A DNA stretch of 64,000 bases from Streptomyces lavendulae subsp. lavendulae (lineage in GTDB: Bacteria; Actinomycetota; Actinomycetes; Streptomycetales; Streptomycetaceae): positions 6,025,501 to 6,089,500 of the forward strand of contig NZ_CP024985.1 of the NCBI RefSeq assembly GCF_002803845.1. Reading direction: 5' to 3'. This document shows, one piece after another, positions 57,143 to 64,000 of this stretch. The notes beneath the pieces are model-generated. The model was not told the origin of the DNA, did not search any database, and was given only the letters and a program-made list of their open reading frames with translations. The position numbers and the translations under genes were made by a program. How positions within the stretch are numbered: the stretch's first letter is position 1; each line of letters opens with the position of its first letter.

Positions 57143-58595
57143 CCCGAAGGGCTTCCTCACCACCCCCCGCGAGACCGCCTGTTCCCGTCCCGTCGCCGAC
57201 CGGCTGAAGGACTGGAACGAGGTCTACGTCCCGGGCTCGCTGCTCCCGATCATCAGCAAGCAGGCCGGACGCTGCATGGACTGCGGCATCCCGTTCTGCC
57301 ACAACGGCTGCCCGCTCGGGAACCTGATCCCCGAGTGGAACGACTACGCGTACCGCGAGGACTGGGCGGCGGCGTCGGAGCGGCTGCACGCGACGAACAA
57401 CTTCCCGGAGTTCACGGGCCGCCTGTGCCCGGCTCCCTGTGAGTCCGCGTGCGTGCTCGGCATCAACCAGCCGGCCGTCACCATCAAGAACGTCGAAGTC
57501 TCGATCATCGACAAGGCCTGGGACAACGGCGACGTCACCCCGCAGGCGCCCGAGCGCCTGTCCGGCAAGACGGCCGCCGTCATCGGCTCCGGCCCCGCCG
57601 GTCTGGCCGCCGCCCAGCAGCTGACCCGGGCCGGCCACACCGTGGTGGTGTACGAGCGCGCCGACCGCATCGGCGGGCTGCTGCGCTACGGCATCCCCGA
57701 GTTCAAGATGGAGAAGGTGCACATCAACCGCCGCATCGAGCAGATGCGCGCGGAGGGCACCAAGTTCCGCACGGGCATCGAGGTCGGCCGCGACATCACC
57801 GCCACCGACCTGCGCAAGCGGTTCGACGCGGTCGTGATCGCGGCGGGCGCCACCGTCTCCCGCGACCTGCCGGTCCCGGGCCGGGAACTGAACGGCATCC
57901 ACCTCGCGATGGAGTACCTCCCCCTCGCGAACAAGGTCCAGGAGGGCGACTTCCTGGCCCCGCCGATCACCGCCGAGGGCAAGCACGTGGTCGTCATCGG
58001 CGGCGGCGACACCGGCGCGGACTGCGTCGGCACCGCCCACCGCCAGGGCGCGGCCTCGGTCACCCAGCTGGAGATCATGCCGAAGCCGGGCGAGGACCGT
58101 AACGCCAACCAGCCCTGGCCGACGTTCCCCATGCTGTACAAGGTCACCTCGGCGCACGAGGAGGGCGGCGAGCGGGTCTACTCCGTCTCCACCACCCACT
58201 TCGAGGGCGACGAGGACGGCAACGTCCAGTCCCTCCACCTGGTCGAGGTCGCCTTCGAGGACGGCAAGCTCGTCCAGAAGCCGGGCACCGAGCGCGTCCT
58301 CCCCGCGCAGCTGGTCACCCTGGCGATGGGCTTCACGGGCACCGACCAGGCGAACGGCCTGGTCGAGCAGTTCGGGCTGGAGCTGGACGCGCGCGGCAAC
58401 ATCGACCGCGACGCCGCCTACGCGACCAACGTCGACGGCGTCTTCGTCGCCGGTGACGCGGGCCGCGGCCAGTCGCTGATCGTCTGGGCCATCGCGGAGG
58501 GCCGCTCGGCCGCCCGCGGCGTGGACCGCTTCCTGACCGGCAGCAGCGCCCTCCCGTACCCGGTCAAGCCGACGGACCGCTCCCTGACGGTCTGA
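57135..58595 (+). CDS. gltD: Glutamate synthase small subunit
   Basis: Passes electrons from NADPH through FAD and two [4Fe-4S] clusters to GltB. 486 residues. Cluster cysteines in CMDCGIPFCHNGCP (47-60) and CPAPCESAC (98-106); FAD site GSGPAGLAAA (151-160); NADPH site GGGDTGADCVG near 285-295; GFTGTDQ then VFVAGDAGRGQSLIVWAI at the end. ATG 57135 lies inside the gltB 3' end. A perfect hairpin follows the gene. Confidence 0.97.
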
Positions 58596-58668
58596 CCCCC
58601 CGCCACACCCCCGCCCTTCCGGGACGGGACCCCTCATACGGTCCGTACAACGACGTGCGGAATTCTGA

Positions 58669-58712
58669 CACCGCGCCCGCCATGTCCCCGACCAGGGATG
58701 GCGGGCGCGGTG
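58669..58712. terminator. Bidirectional terminator after gltD
   Basis: Perfect 15-bp arms CACCGCGCCCGCCAT and ATGGCGGGCGCGGTG with a 14-base loop, between gltD and the convergent GntR gene. Confidence 0.87.
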
Positions 58713-58726
58713 GCGTTCGGGGGCGG

Positions 58727-59506
58727 CTACTCGGGGGTGAACTCGTACCGGAGCTCGTAGAGGTGTCCGGCCTTCACCATGACGGTGACCTCCACGGGGC
58801 GGCCTCCGTCCCCGTACACCGTGCGGAGGGTGCGCAGGACCGGAAGATCACCCGGCAGCCGCAGCGATGTGTACTGCTTCTGCGTCGCGACCGTGGCGGA
58901 GACCCGGTCGACGCTTCGGCGGGGAGGGAATCCCAGTCCGGCGAGAAGCGTCGGGGTGCCCCCTCTGATCCTGCGCGGTTCGGCCAGCGGTGTGCCGTCG
59001 GCGATGTCCGGCGGGTAGTAGGAGCTCACCAGCTCCGCAGGTTCATCGTTGATGCTGATCAGCTGTCGGCGGCATACCGCCCGACTGCCCTCCGGGCACC
59101 CCAGCGCTTCCGCGACATCGCCGGCGACCACCACGGTTTCGACCGCGAGCAGCGTGCTGCGTGCGGCCGCCCCTCGCTCTGCGACTTCGGCGAGCCAGGG
59201 GTACGCCCCTCCGTCCTCCGTCCCTGCGAGGGATCTCGCGGGCCGGACGGTTCGCTGCCGGTTCTCCCGTACGGTGACCGCGGCTCCGGCACGGCCGACT
59301 GCCAGGCCTTCGTCCTTCAGGAGTTGAACGGCTTTCTGGATCGTGGCGTTGGACGCGTCGAAGCGGGCCTTCAGTTGCGTGGTCGAGGGGAGCTTCGCCC
59401 CCGGTGCGAGACTGCCGCTCATGATCTCGTCGCGGAGGTCGGCGGCGATGCGGGCGTGGAGCGGTCGCGGATCGAGCCCCTCGGTCTCGGCGTTGGGCAC
59501 GGTCAT
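58727..59506 (-). CDS. GntR-family regulator (HutC subfamily, UTRA domain)
   Basis: Ligand-controlled repressor or activator. 259 residues: GntR winged helix about 16-80 (IAADLRDEIMSGSLAPGAKLPS ... ATIQKAVQLLKDEGL), linker, then a UTRA effector domain about 105-255 with SSYYPPDIADGTPL and RIRGGTPTLLAGLGF. ATG 59506 overlaps the upstream UTRA-only gene as ATGA. Effector and targets unknown; a 16-bp palindrome before the operon is a likely own operator. Confidence 0.9.
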   Translation of the reverse strand: MTVPNAETEGLDPRPLHARIAADLRDEIMSGSLAPGAKLPSTTQLKARFDASNATIQKAVQLLKDEGLAVGRAGAAVTVRENRQRTVRPARSLAGTEDGGAYPWLAEVAERGAAARSTLLAVETVVVAGDVAEALGCPEGSRAVCRRQLISINDEPAELVSSYYPPDIADGTPLAEPRRIRGGTPTLLAGLGFPPRRSVDRVSATVATQKQYTSLRLPGDLPVLRTLRTVYGDGGRPVEVTVMVKAGHLYELRYEFTPE

Positions 59507-60045
59507 CCGATCCTGATCTCGTAGCGCAGCTGCTGGCGGTTGGCGGGCATGACCATCACGTCTGCCTGGATCGGCCGGTCCTCCGCGTCGTAGGTGGTGC
59601 GGGAGAGCTGGAGTACCGGTTCGCCAGGTCCGAGGCGCAGGTGATCGCGTTCCTCGTCGCCCGGCATCCTGGCCGTCACGTTCTCGACGACCCGTACGCC
59701 GGTGTGCCCGAGGGCAGCGAGCAGGGTCACGGCGCCGCCGCGGATCTTTCCCGTGGCGGACAGGGGGGTGCCCGACGCGATGGCCGCGGGGTAGTAGGTG
59801 TCCGTCAGTTCGGTCGGTTCGCCGTCGAGTTCGATGATTCGGCGGCGTACGACGACGGTGTCCCCGTATCCGATGCCGAGGAGAGCCGCGACGGCAGGTG
59901 GCGCCGGGACCTCCCCGGCGTGGACGATGCGCTGGCTTCCCCGCCGGCCTGCGGCCCGGGCCTCTTCGGTCCATGCATCGGTGGCGCCGGACGCGCGTGG
60001 GGTCAGGTACGGCATTGACACGCTGGTCCACTCACTGCCGCTCAC
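59503..60045 (-). CDS. UTRA-domain protein without a DNA-binding domain
   Basis: 180 residues. It is alignable by eye to the UTRA half of the next gene (TDTYYPAAIASGTPL, KIRGGAVTLLAALGH), but the first 30 residues (SEWTSVSMPYLTPRASGATDAW) are not a winged helix. So it can bind a ligand but not, by itself, DNA; it may form a heterodimer with the GntR protein that follows. GTG 60045 has GGGAGG at 6 bases. Longer in-frame starts upstream cross the palindrome and lack ribosome sites. Confidence 0.8.
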   Translation of the reverse strand: MSGSEWTSVSMPYLTPRASGATDAWTEEARAAGRRGSQRIVHAGEVPAPPAVAALLGIGYGDTVVVRRRIIELDGEPTELTDTYYPAAIASGTPLSATGKIRGGAVTLLAALGHTGVRVVENVTARMPGDEERDHLRLGPGEPVLQLSRTTYDAEDRPIQADVMVMPANRQQLRYEIRIG

Positions 60046-60129
60046 GCTGCCTCCCGGACGTTCTGCGTGCTCCGTTGACCCCCACGGTATGAGACGCCAA
60101 GGAGTGAACCCATCCTGCCAAACCTTACT

Positions 60130-60145
60130 GCTATTCGCGAATAGC
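60130..60145. promoter_or_regulatory. Perfect 16-bp palindrome, candidate GntR operator
   Basis: GCTATTCGCGAATAGC is fully self-complementary and lies 85 bases before the UTRA-only gene. Its place and symmetry fit autoregulation by the dimeric GntR protein. Confidence 0.6.
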
Positions 60146-60326
60146 GATAACGTTCGGTGGGTCCAGGAAGCACAGAGTGAAGGCAGTGGGGCCGTGCCCT
60201 TGTCCCGGCAGCAGCCCTCGCGGACGAGTTCGAGATTCGCGGCGACCGGGTGGGCAAGTCCGCTTGTGTGGGATTCAAGTTGACGGGGGACTGAGTCGAG
60301 CCGCACCGGACCCAAGGGCCCCCTGG

Positions 60327-60362
60327 GGCGCCCGCCCGTTCCCGTGGGGAGGGGCGGGCGCC
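60327..60362 (-). terminator. Terminator of the small secreted-protein gene
   Basis: Perfect 11-bp arms GGCGCCCGCCC and GGGCGGGCGCC with a 14-base loop, 15 bases past the stop on the minus strand. Confidence 0.75.
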
Positions 60363-60376
60363 GGCCAGGGGGGTGG

Positions 60377-60799
60377 TCACTCGGGCTGGACCACCACGGC
60401 GCCCCAGCGTATGGACGGGGAGGAGGCCGTTACCGTGGCGCCGAAGCCGCCCGAGAGGCCGGGGCCGAGGGGGACGGTGATGGTGGCCGGGGTGCCCGTC
60501 GGGCAGGCCAGGGTGAAGGGGGACGGGTCGCGGTCCGGGTGGTTGTCGAGGCGGAACGACACCTCGACGGTGCCGCCGCCCTCGCAGGCGAAGGTGGTGA
60601 AGGTGTCCAGGCCGGAGTTGAGGCCGCCCGAGACGAAGCCGCTGGATCCGGTGATCTCGGGGATCCAGATCAGGCCGTCGGGGCCCGGGTGGGGGAGGAG
60701 TGCCTCCGTCGCGGACGCCTGGCCCGTGCCTGCCGTCAGGGCCACCGCCGCGGCGGCCGCGGCGAGCGCTACGGCCTTGCGGGTGGGTGTGTCCTTCAT
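60377..60799 (-). CDS. Small secreted protein of unknown function
   Basis: 140 residues. Classical signal peptide: KDTPTRK, an Ala-rich h-region about 8-25 and cleavage likely after ASA near 30. The mature part (110 residues) is rich in Gly, Ser, Thr and Pro with two cysteines (in FACEGGG and LACPTGT, about 71 and 98) that could form one disulfide, and looks beta-rich. No family recognised. ATG 60799 has GGGGGAA upstream. Alone on its strand. Confidence 0.8.
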   Translation of the reverse strand: MKDTPTRKAVALAAAAAAVALTAGTGQASATEALLPHPGPDGLIWIPEITGSSGFVSGGLNSGLDTFTTFACEGGGTVEVSFRLDNHPDRDPSPFTLACPTGTPATITVPLGPGLSGGFGATVTASSPSIRWGAVVVQPE

Positions 60800-60894
60800 G
60801 GTTCCCCCCGGAGATGGTGATCGTGAGTCGCTGTGTTCACGGTAGGGGGCGGCACTGACAAACGGCCTTGGGTGGGGCTGGTGATACTGGCGGG

Positions 60895-61335
60895 ATGGAT
60901 CTTGTGGTGAGGGGTGTGCGGGGCGGGGACGTGGAGTGGGTCGCCGAGTTGAAGGCGGCCGTGATGCGGGGGGATCTGGAGCGGCTCGGGCGGTACGAGC
61001 ACCACCGGGCGCGGCAGTTGGTGCGGGACTCCTTCGGTGGTGAGCACTCCCGGGTCATAGAGGCCGACGGGGAGGCGGTGGGGAGCTTCACGGCGCGGCC
61101 GGGGGAGGGCGGGCTGGTGCTGGAGCACTTCTACCTGGCCGCCGCGCACCAGGGGCGGGGGATCGGGACCCGGGTGCTGGAGGAGGTGCTGGCGCGGGCC
61201 GACGCCGAGCGGGTGGCGGTGCGGCTGACCGTGCTGCGGGGGAGCGCCGCACGGCGGCTGTACGAGCGCTACGGGTTCACCGTGGAGGCCGAGGACGAGG
61301 TCGACGTGCGTATGGTGCGGGCCGCCGTGCGGTAG
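60895..61335 (+). CDS. GNAT family N-acetyltransferase
   Basis: 146 residues. Motif A is HQGRGIGTRVLEEVL (about 83-97) with the Q/RxxGxG/A acetyl-CoA loop, followed by RRLYERYGFTVE, the usual C-terminal motif. Substrate unknown. ATG 60895 begins at MDLVVRGVRGGD; an upstream start at 60868 would add a Gly-rich piece with no ribosome site. Convergent with the LuxR gene with six bases between stops. Confidence 0.88.
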   Translation: MDLVVRGVRGGDVEWVAELKAAVMRGDLERLGRYEHHRARQLVRDSFGGEHSRVIEADGEAVGSFTARPGEGGLVLEHFYLAAAHQGRGIGTRVLEEVLARADAERVAVRLTVLRGSAARRLYERYGFTVEAEDEVDVRMVRAAVR

Positions 61336-61341
61336 CGGGCG

Positions 61342-64000
61342 TCACGGAGCCGGGGTCGCGCGGGCCGTGAGGGCGGCCAGGGCGGAGCGGGTGGTGACGC
61401 CGGTCTTGCGGTAGATGTGGGAGAGGTGGGTGTCCACCGTACGGGGGCTCAGGTGCAGGCGGGCCGCGATGGCCGCCGTCGTGAGGCCCTCGGCGACCAG
61501 GGCGGAGATCTCCCGCTCCCGGGGAGTGAGGCCGGGCAGCGGGGGTGGGGGCGGGGACGGGGCGGGTGCCGTCGGGCGGATCAGGTCCGCGAAGCCCGTC
61601 AGGAGGTGGGCGCCGCCCGACTCCGCCAGCCCGCGGCCCCGGTGCCACATCGCCTCCGCCGGCCCGTCCGCCGCCAGGGAGGCACCGAGCAGCAGGGACT
61701 GGGCCTCCCACAGGGTGGCCCCCGAGCGGGCCGCCTCCCCTGCCGCGCGCGCGTACGCCTCGGCCGCCTCGGCGGTCCGGCCCCGGGCCGCCAGGAGCTG
61801 CGCGGTGCTGCGCAGGGCCGAGGCCCGCTGCGTGGGCAGGCCGAGCCGCTGCGCGTCCGCGGTGGCCAGGGCGGCCCAGCCGTCGGCGGAGCCGAGGTCA
61901 CCGCCCGCGACGGTGGCCGTGACCAGGGCCTCCAGGAACAGCGGGCGCATCGACGGCTGGAGTCCCGACAGGTCGGGGCGGGCCGCCCGGAGCATCGCCG
62001 TACGGGCCCGCTCGGGCTTCCCGGCGAACAGGGCCGCGAAGCCGAGTACGCACCAGGCCAGCGAGGCCCACCAGCTGGTGCGCGGGCCCGCTACGGCCGC
62101 CGCCTCCTCGGCGACGGCGAGCGACTCCGGGTTCCCCGGCGGCAGCGAGGCGAGCAGCACCTGGGCCTTGTTGGCGAGCGCGAGGGCCAGCAGGTCCGGG
62201 CTGCCGATCCCGCGCGCGATGGTCTCGGCCTCCTCGACGAGCTCCAGCGCCGGGTGCAGCCGGCAGGTGCTCATCAGCACGTTGGCCTTGCACTGGAGCA
62301 GGTGGGACAGGATGTGCGGGGGGCCCACCCGGCGGGCGAGCGCCAGTCCCCGGTCGGCGTGCCGCTCGGCCTCCCCGTAGCGCTCCAGGTAGAACGAGGC
62401 GGCGCTGAGCCGTGCCCGGGACTCGCCCCGCAGCGCCAGGTCGCGGTCGGAGAGGGTCTCCAGCAGGGCGTCGGCCCGGTCGGCGTACCGGGCGGCGGCG
62501 TCGAGCCCGCCCTCGTAGGCCTCGCCGAGCGCCATCAGGGCCAGCGCGTCCGCTTCGGCGGCCCCGTCGCCCAGCCGCCGGGCCAGCTCCCGGGTGCGCA
62601 GGACGTCGGCGCGGACCGTGGGGTACGGGGTGGAGTGCGGGGCGGAGGAACCGAGTTCGATGCCGAGGGCCAGCAGGTCGGAAGGCGGCGGGGCGGGGCT
62701 GCGCGACAGTTCCCGGCGCAGCAGCGCCTCGGCCCGCGCGTACCGGCCGAGGTGGCGCTCCAGCGAGGCGCACAGGGTGACCGCGGCCGGGCGCAGCCCG
62801 CTGTCGTCGTGCGGCGGCACCGTGTCGATGACTTCGGCCAGCAGGTCCCGCCCGGCCTGCAGTTCACCGCAGACGCTCAGGGCGCGGGCCCGGTCCAGCA
62901 TCAGCGCGAGCCGCTGCCCGGCGTACCGGGGCCCCTCCGGCAGCACCCGCAGGACGGCCGCGAGCCAGTGCGCGGAGCTGGCGGGGGCCGTGGCCGAGGC
63001 GAGTGCGGCCGCCTCCAGCAGTACGGCGGCACCCGCCGGGTCCCAGCCGGTGAGCGCCTGCTCCACGTGGTGGGCCCGGACGGGCGCCGGGGCCCCGGAG
63101 CGGGCGAGCGCCTCGGCGGCGGTGCGGTGCATGAGGATGCGGCTGCGGTGGTCGGCGTTCTCGTGGACGACCGTGCGCAGCACCGGGTGGCGCAGGGTCC
63201 AGCTCCCGGCGGGGCCGGGCCGGGTCAGGTCGCGCAGGGCCAGCGCGCGCAGGGTGGCGTCGAGTTCCCCGGCGGGCCCGGGGGCGAGTTCCGCCAGCAG
63301 CTCGGGGGTGGCGTGGTCGCCGAGCACGGCCACGGCCTCGACGGTGCGGCGCTGCGCCGGGGTCAGCGGGGTCAGTTCGTCCAGCAGCAGCGAGCCGAGG
63401 CCGCCGAGCGGGGAGCGGGCTCCGGTGCCGTCCTGCTGGAGCAGGGTCAGGAAGTACAGCGGGTTGCCCCCGCTGGCCGCGTAGAGCCGGGCGGCCCGCG
63501 CCGGCCGCAGCCCGGGGGCGAGCCGTTCCACGCAGTCCCGCTCGGGCAGCGGGCCCAGGCCGAGGCGGAGCACCGCGCCGGTGTCCACCCCGCGGGTCAG
63601 GGCGGCGGCGAGCGAGGCCGAGGTCTGACGGTCGCGCCGGGCGACGGCGATGAGGACGGGGGCGTGCGGGGGGTGCCGGACCAGGTGGTCGAGGAGTTCC
63701 AGGGAGGCGGGATCCGCCCAGTGGAGGTCGTCCAGGGCGATGAGCAGCCCGGATCCGGTACGGCTGAGGGCGGCGAGCAGGCGGGCGGTGGCCCGGTGCA
63801 CGGCGAACCGGTCGGTGTACGGGGCGGCGGCCTCACCGCCGGCCCGCCCGGCGCCGCCCTCCCGGGGCCCGGCCCCACCCCCGCCGAACCCGTCACGACG
63901 GCCCCCCTGGCCCTGCCCGTGCCCGGAGCCGTGCCCGGTGTCCCCGTCCCCGGCGGCCCCGCCCCCGAGGGCCCCCTCCCCGATGCCCCGGAGTACCGGG
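61342..64000 (-). CDS. Large LuxR-family (LAL-type) regulator, N-terminus outside window
   Basis: C-terminal 886 residues or so are visible; the frame stays open to the window edge, so the start and Walker A lie beyond 64000. Seen: Walker B-like GLLIALDDLHWAD, then a TPR-like helical middle, and a C-terminal LuxR helix-turn-helix (LTPREREISALVAEGLTTAAIAARL ... RTVDTHLSHIYRKTG) in the last 60 residues. The part before the Walker B segment, encoded at about 63820-63990, is a Gly-rich low-complexity insert (GGGAAGDGDTGHGSGHGQGG). Likely a large ATP-dependent transcription activator; an in-frame GTG at 63801 is not the true start. Confidence 0.88.
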   Translation of the reverse strand, partial: PVLRGIGEGALGGGAAGDGDTGHGSGHGQGQGGRRDGFGGGGAGPREGGAGRAGGEAAAPYTDRFAVHRATARLLAALSRTGSGLLIALDDLHWADPASLELLDHLVRHPPHAPVLIAVARRDRQTSASLAAALTRGVDTGAVLRLGLGPLPERDCVERLAPGLRPARAARLYAASGGNPLYFLTLLQQDGTGARSPLGGLGSLLLDELTPLTPAQRRTVEAVAVLGDHATPELLAELAPGPAGELDATLRALALRDLTRPGPAGSWTLRHPVLRTVVHENADHRSRILMHRTAAEALARSGAPAPVRAHHVEQALTGWDPAGAAVLLEAAALASATAPASSAHWLAAVLRVLPEGPRYAGQRLALMLDRARALSVCGELQAGRDLLAEVIDTVPPHDDSGLRPAAVTLCASLERHLGRYARAEALLRRELSRSPAPPPSDLLALGIELGSSAPHSTPYPTVRADVLRTRELARRLGDGAAEADALALMALGEAYEGGLDAAARYADRADALLETLSDRDLALRGESRARLSAASFYLERYGEAERHADRGLALARRVGPPHILSHLLQCKANVLMSTCRLHPALELVEEAETIARGIGSPDLLALALANKAQVLLASLPPGNPESLAVAEEAAAVAGPRTSWWASLAWCVLGFAALFAGKPERARTAMLRAARPDLSGLQPSMRPLFLEALVTATVAGGDLGSADGWAALATADAQRLGLPTQRASALRSTAQLLAARGRTAEAAEAYARAAGEAARSGATLWEAQSLLLGASLAADGPAEAMWHRGRGLAESGGAHLLTGFADLIRPTAPAPSPPPPPLPGLTPREREISALVAEGLTTAAIAARLHLSPRTVDTHLSHIYRKTGVTTRSALAALTARATPAP

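Larger units (their letters stand above)
60046..60376. other. Gene-free stretch with regulator promoter and terminator
   Basis: 331 bases. Contains a perfect 16-bp palindrome (60130-60145) near the promoter of the UTRA/GntR pair and, at 60327-60362, a hairpin that ends the secreted-protein gene. The A/T-rich patch around the palindrome (CTTACTGCTATTCGCG) is unusual for this genome. Between about 60160 and 60320 I see nothing I can identify. Confidence 0.6.

Noticed and set aside
63799..63801. GTG at 63801 as the start of the LuxR-type gene
   Set aside because: The frame stays open to the window edge and the ATPase N-terminus with Walker A is missing, so the real start must be outside.

Overview
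The window is about 73 percent G+C, has strong G/C bias at third codon positions, uses many GTG starts and is full of 1-8 base gene overlaps. With PriA (a joint HisA/TrpF), TrpM, a mycothiol-dependent isomerase family protein, a DnaE1-type polymerase with PHP domain and GlnR-type regulation, it is chromosomal DNA of a Streptomyces or very close relative. The order lspA ... dnaE ... his ... trp ... lgt ... gltBD is the conserved core order I know from Streptomyces chromosomes. I see no rRNA, tRNA, insertion sequence, CRISPR array or phage module.

Layout. 39-2094: lspA, an RluA-family pseudouridine synthase and a GNAT. 2364-3956: CPA1 Na+/H+ antiporter. 4033-8396: an accessory-looking block, a MurG paralogue coupled to an NDP-sugar SDR, divergent from a two-component system with 11-bp direct repeats between them. 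8365-13022: MscS channel, dienelactone hydrolase, secreted M43-type zinc protease, Tat-exported PhoD. 13142-16066: DsbA-like protein, membrane protein, DUF2252 kinase-fold protein. 16233-21588: dnaE, a 55-aa basic protein, a NYN nuclease. 21617-25512: ABC exporter, DUF2567 protein, LON-domain protein, YbaK-type deacylase. 25547-27136: beta-helix membrane protein. 27260-32946: one tightly coupled histidine operon hisD-hisC-hisB-orf55-hisH-priA-ridA-hisF. 33728-40681: hisI and the tryptophan genes trpE, trpC, trpM, trpB, trpA with three small membrane proteins. 40777-42789: a second DsbA-like protein and lgt. 42850-51203: a seven-gene operon read leftwards: four ADP-ribosylglycohydrolase-fold proteins, a ribokinase, a CaiB/BaiF CoA-transferase and a CitE-like lyase. 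51473-58595: VIT1-type transporter, then glutamate synthase gltB-gltD. 58727-64000: a UTRA-only/GntR regulator pair, a small secreted protein, a GNAT and the C-terminal part of a large LuxR (LAL) regulator that runs off the window.

How it works together. The his and trp genes form a biosynthetic core joined by PriA, which serves both pathways because no trpF is present. gltBD supplies glutamate, and a GlnR-like half-box lies upstream. lspA and lgt are the two general lipoprotein-processing genes. Convergent gene pairs are mostly closed by perfect 13-16 bp hairpins without U-tracts.

Most interesting: the four-paralogue ADP-ribosylglycohydrolase operon, in which one member has lost a metal-ligand aspartate and gained a 238-residue Pro/Ala/Thr-rich extension. 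Next are the MurG2-SDR-two-component block, the UTRA-only/GntR pair with a perfect 16-bp palindrome, the structured leaders of trpC and trpB, and a duplicated intergenic palindromic element.
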